DNA of 64,000 nucleotides from Burkholderiales bacterium (GTDB lineage: Bacteria > Pseudomonadota > Gammaproteobacteria > Burkholderiales > Burkholderiaceae_F): contig JADCGS010000023.1 in NCBI GenBank assembly GCA_020248865.1, forward strand, positions 1-64,000, read 5' to 3'. The translations under genes were made by a program, and so were the position numbers. How positions within the stretch are numbered: the stretch's first letter is position 1; each line of letters starts with the position of its first letter. This document shows, piece after piece, positions 62,529 to 64,000 of the stretch. Below the pieces are notes generated by a model, which did no database searches, was not told where the DNA came from, and saw only the letters and a program-made list of their open reading frames with translations.

Positions 62529-64000
62529 TCAATCCGGCTGCAGCACCAGCGTCGGCGGCGAGTGCAGCGTATGGATCAGCTCCACGCTGATCAGGGTGCC
62601 GGGCCAGCCCGGTCGCTCGGCGCGCGGATTGCTGCCGACGCGCAGCAGCGCGTCGTGCTGCTCGGCGATCTCGCGCACGATGGCCAGCCCCAGGCCGCTG
62701 CCGTCGACGTTGGTGCCGAGAACACGGTAGAAGCGGTCGAAGACCAGCGGCCGCTCGCGCTCCGGGATCCCCGGGCCGATGTCCTCCACTTCCAGGTACA
62801 CCGCCTCGCTGGTGCTGCGCACGCGCACCGTGACGGCGGCGGCGGGACTGGCCTGCGCGGGCGAGTAGCGCAGGGCGTTGTCGATCAGATTGCCGGCGAG
62901 CTCGCGCAGCAGCGTGGCCACGCCGATCACGCGGACCGGCGTATCCGGCCCGTCGTAGCCCAGGTCGATGCCGCGGGCGATCGCCTGCGGCACCCACTCG
63001 CGCACCGCCTCGCGCGCCAGCTCGGCCAGGTCGACCGCCTTGAAGGCCGTCAGGTCGGCCGACTGATGCTCGGCGCGCGCCAGCGCCAGCAACTGGTTGA
63101 TCAGGTGGGTGGCGCGCTCGGTGGAGGCGGCGATCTGCCGCAGGCTGCGGCGCAGCTCCTGCGGGTCGGTCTCCCGCTGCGCGAGCTCCGCCTGCGTACG
63201 CAAGCCCGCCAGCGGCGTCTTCATCTGGTGCGCGGCATCGGCGATGAAGCGCCGCTGCGTCACCAGGTTCTGCTCGAGACGCGCGAGCAGCTCGTTGAAT
63301 GCGACCACCAGAGGTTCCACCTCGTCGGGTGTGCCGGGCGACTGGATGGGCGAGACATCGTCCGGCCGCCGCTCGCGGATCTGCCTGAGCAGCGCATTCA
63401 GCGGCGCCAGCCCGCGGGTCAGGCCGAACCAGACCAGCACCACGGCGATCGGCAGCAGGATGAACTGCGGCACGATCACCCCGCGGATGATCTCGTTGGC
63501 GAGCTGGCCGCGCTTGTCCAGCGTTTCGGCCACCTGGATCAACGCCGGCTGCGACCCGGGGCGGTTGGCGAACTGCACCCAGGTGTAGGCAATCCGCACG
63601 TCGGCGTTGCGCACCTGCGCTTCGCGGAACCTGACCACGCCGGGCGTCGGCACCTCGGTCTCGTCCGGCAGCGGCAGCTCGCGGTCGCCGGCCACGAACT
63701 CGCCGCGCAGTCCCAGCACCATGAAGTACAGGTTGTCGGTGGTGTCGGCGCGCAGCATCTGGCGTGCCGGCAGCGGCATCATCAGCCGCGCCTCGCCGCG
63801 GAACTCCTCGACGTGGTCGGCCAGGATCTCCACGCTGTCGGCCAGGTAGCGGTCGAATGGCACGTTGGCGATGTTCTGCGCGACCAGATAGGTGATGGTC
63901 ACCGCCACCGGCCACAGCAGCAGCAGCGGCGCCAGCATCCAGTCGAGGATCTCGCCAAACAGCGAGCGCTGCTCCAGGGTGGAGCGCAGCGGGTTGGTGA
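62529..64000 (-). CDS. sensor histidine kinase, TctE-like (5' end outside window)
   Basis: At least 490 residues. The frame is open past an internal ATG at 63938 and continues to the window edge (EQRSLFGEILDWMLAPLLLLWP); TctE-type kinases begin just before this motif, so the gene is cut here by a few residues. Two membrane helices (about 20-40 and 175-195), a HAMP-like stretch, His-kinase A with DAAHQMKTPLAGLRTQAELA, N-box NLIDNALRYS, G-box VEDIGPGIP and GSGLGLAIV. TctE kinases sense tricarboxylates and control tct/Bug-type genes. The regulator should lie beyond 64000. Confidence 0.9.
   Translation of the reverse strand, partial: TNPLRSTLEQRSLFGEILDWMLAPLLLLWPVAVTITYLVAQNIANVPFDRYLADSVEILADHVEEFRGEARLMMPLPARQMLRADTTDNLYFMVLGLRGEFVAGDRELPLPDETEVPTPGVVRFREAQVRNADVRIAYTWVQFANRPGSQPALIQVAETLDKRGQLANEIIRGVIVPQFILLPIAVVLVWFGLTRGLAPLNALLRQIRERRPDDVSPIQSPGTPDEVEPLVVAFNELLARLEQNLVTQRRFIADAAHQMKTPLAGLRTQAELAQRETDPQELRRSLRQIAASTERATHLINQLLALARAEHQSADLTAFKAVDLAELAREAVREWVPQAIARGIDLGYDGPDTPVRVIGVATLLRELAGNLIDNALRYSPAQASPAAAVTVRVRSTSEAVYLEVEDIGPGIPERERPLVFDRFYRVLGTNVDGSGLGLAIVREIAEQHDALLRVGSNPRAERPGWPGTLISVELIHTLHSPPTLVLQPD

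Overview
The window is about 70% GC, densely packed and entirely chromosomal in character. Orphan Bug-type (TctC) solute-binding proteins, a TctE-like sensor kinase, the miaB-phoH-ybeY-corC order next to a tRNA-Met and a UraD-AllC fusion together point to a betaproteobacterium of the order Burkholderiales. No prophage, integrase, complete IS or CRISPR array was seen. The genus cannot be told from the sequence alone.

Left part (1-19.4 kb). The left end is a purine-breakdown region. A UraD-allantoate amidohydrolase fusion sits at the left edge. Further on, a minus-strand operon runs uraH - two-helix membrane protein - xdhA - small repeat ORF - xdhB - xdhC - puuD. Together they cover (hypo)xanthine -> urate -> 5-hydroxyisourate -> OHCU -> allantoin and, after a missing allantoinase, allantoate degradation. 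Divergent from uraH is an ABC importer of the nitrate/sulfonate/pyrimidine class, preceded by a good sigma-54 promoter candidate. This fits a nitrogen-scavenging regulon. Between these two purine blocks lie trmB, a methyltransferase, the thiS-osmC-thiG thiamine genes, a DUF3297 gene, tRNA-Gly(CCC) and a beta-propeller-like lipoprotein.

Middle (19.4-45.4 kb). This part is mostly housekeeping and stress functions: msrA, a PBP7-like peptidase, a DUF72 protein, a two-component pair with a 7TM sensor, pdxH, an EamA-MFS-chaC run, ahpC-ahpF with a palindromic operator candidate, a Bug protein, two universal stress proteins, an FNR/DNR-like regulator with a DUF2892 partner, a K+/H+ antiporter, a TerB-like fusion, tcdA, a hemerythrin, a tight Rieske-oxygenase/glyoxalase/GNAT operon and dinB.

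Right part (45.4-64 kb). Two nested terminal-inverted-repeat elements follow dinB directly, then an AT-rich non-coding stretch. After that come an HtrA-like protease, rhlE, aminopeptidase P, another Bug protein, an FKBP, a YegD-like Hsp70, a split chromate transporter, corC-ybeY-phoH-miaB, tRNA-Met and the end of a sensor kinase cut by the window edge.

The most unusual signal is a 60-bp tandem repeat that occurs twice (after trmB and between xdhA and xdhB). Each unit is exactly 20 codons and carries a GAGGG motif 7 nt before an ATG/GTG. Both arrays begin exactly at an ATGA stop/start overlap with the upstream gene. In one place the repeat is a 58-codon bridge ORF whose last, truncated unit supplies the start codon of xdhB. 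In the other it has become the N-terminus of an acetyltransferase. It looks like a mobile translation-coupling cassette.
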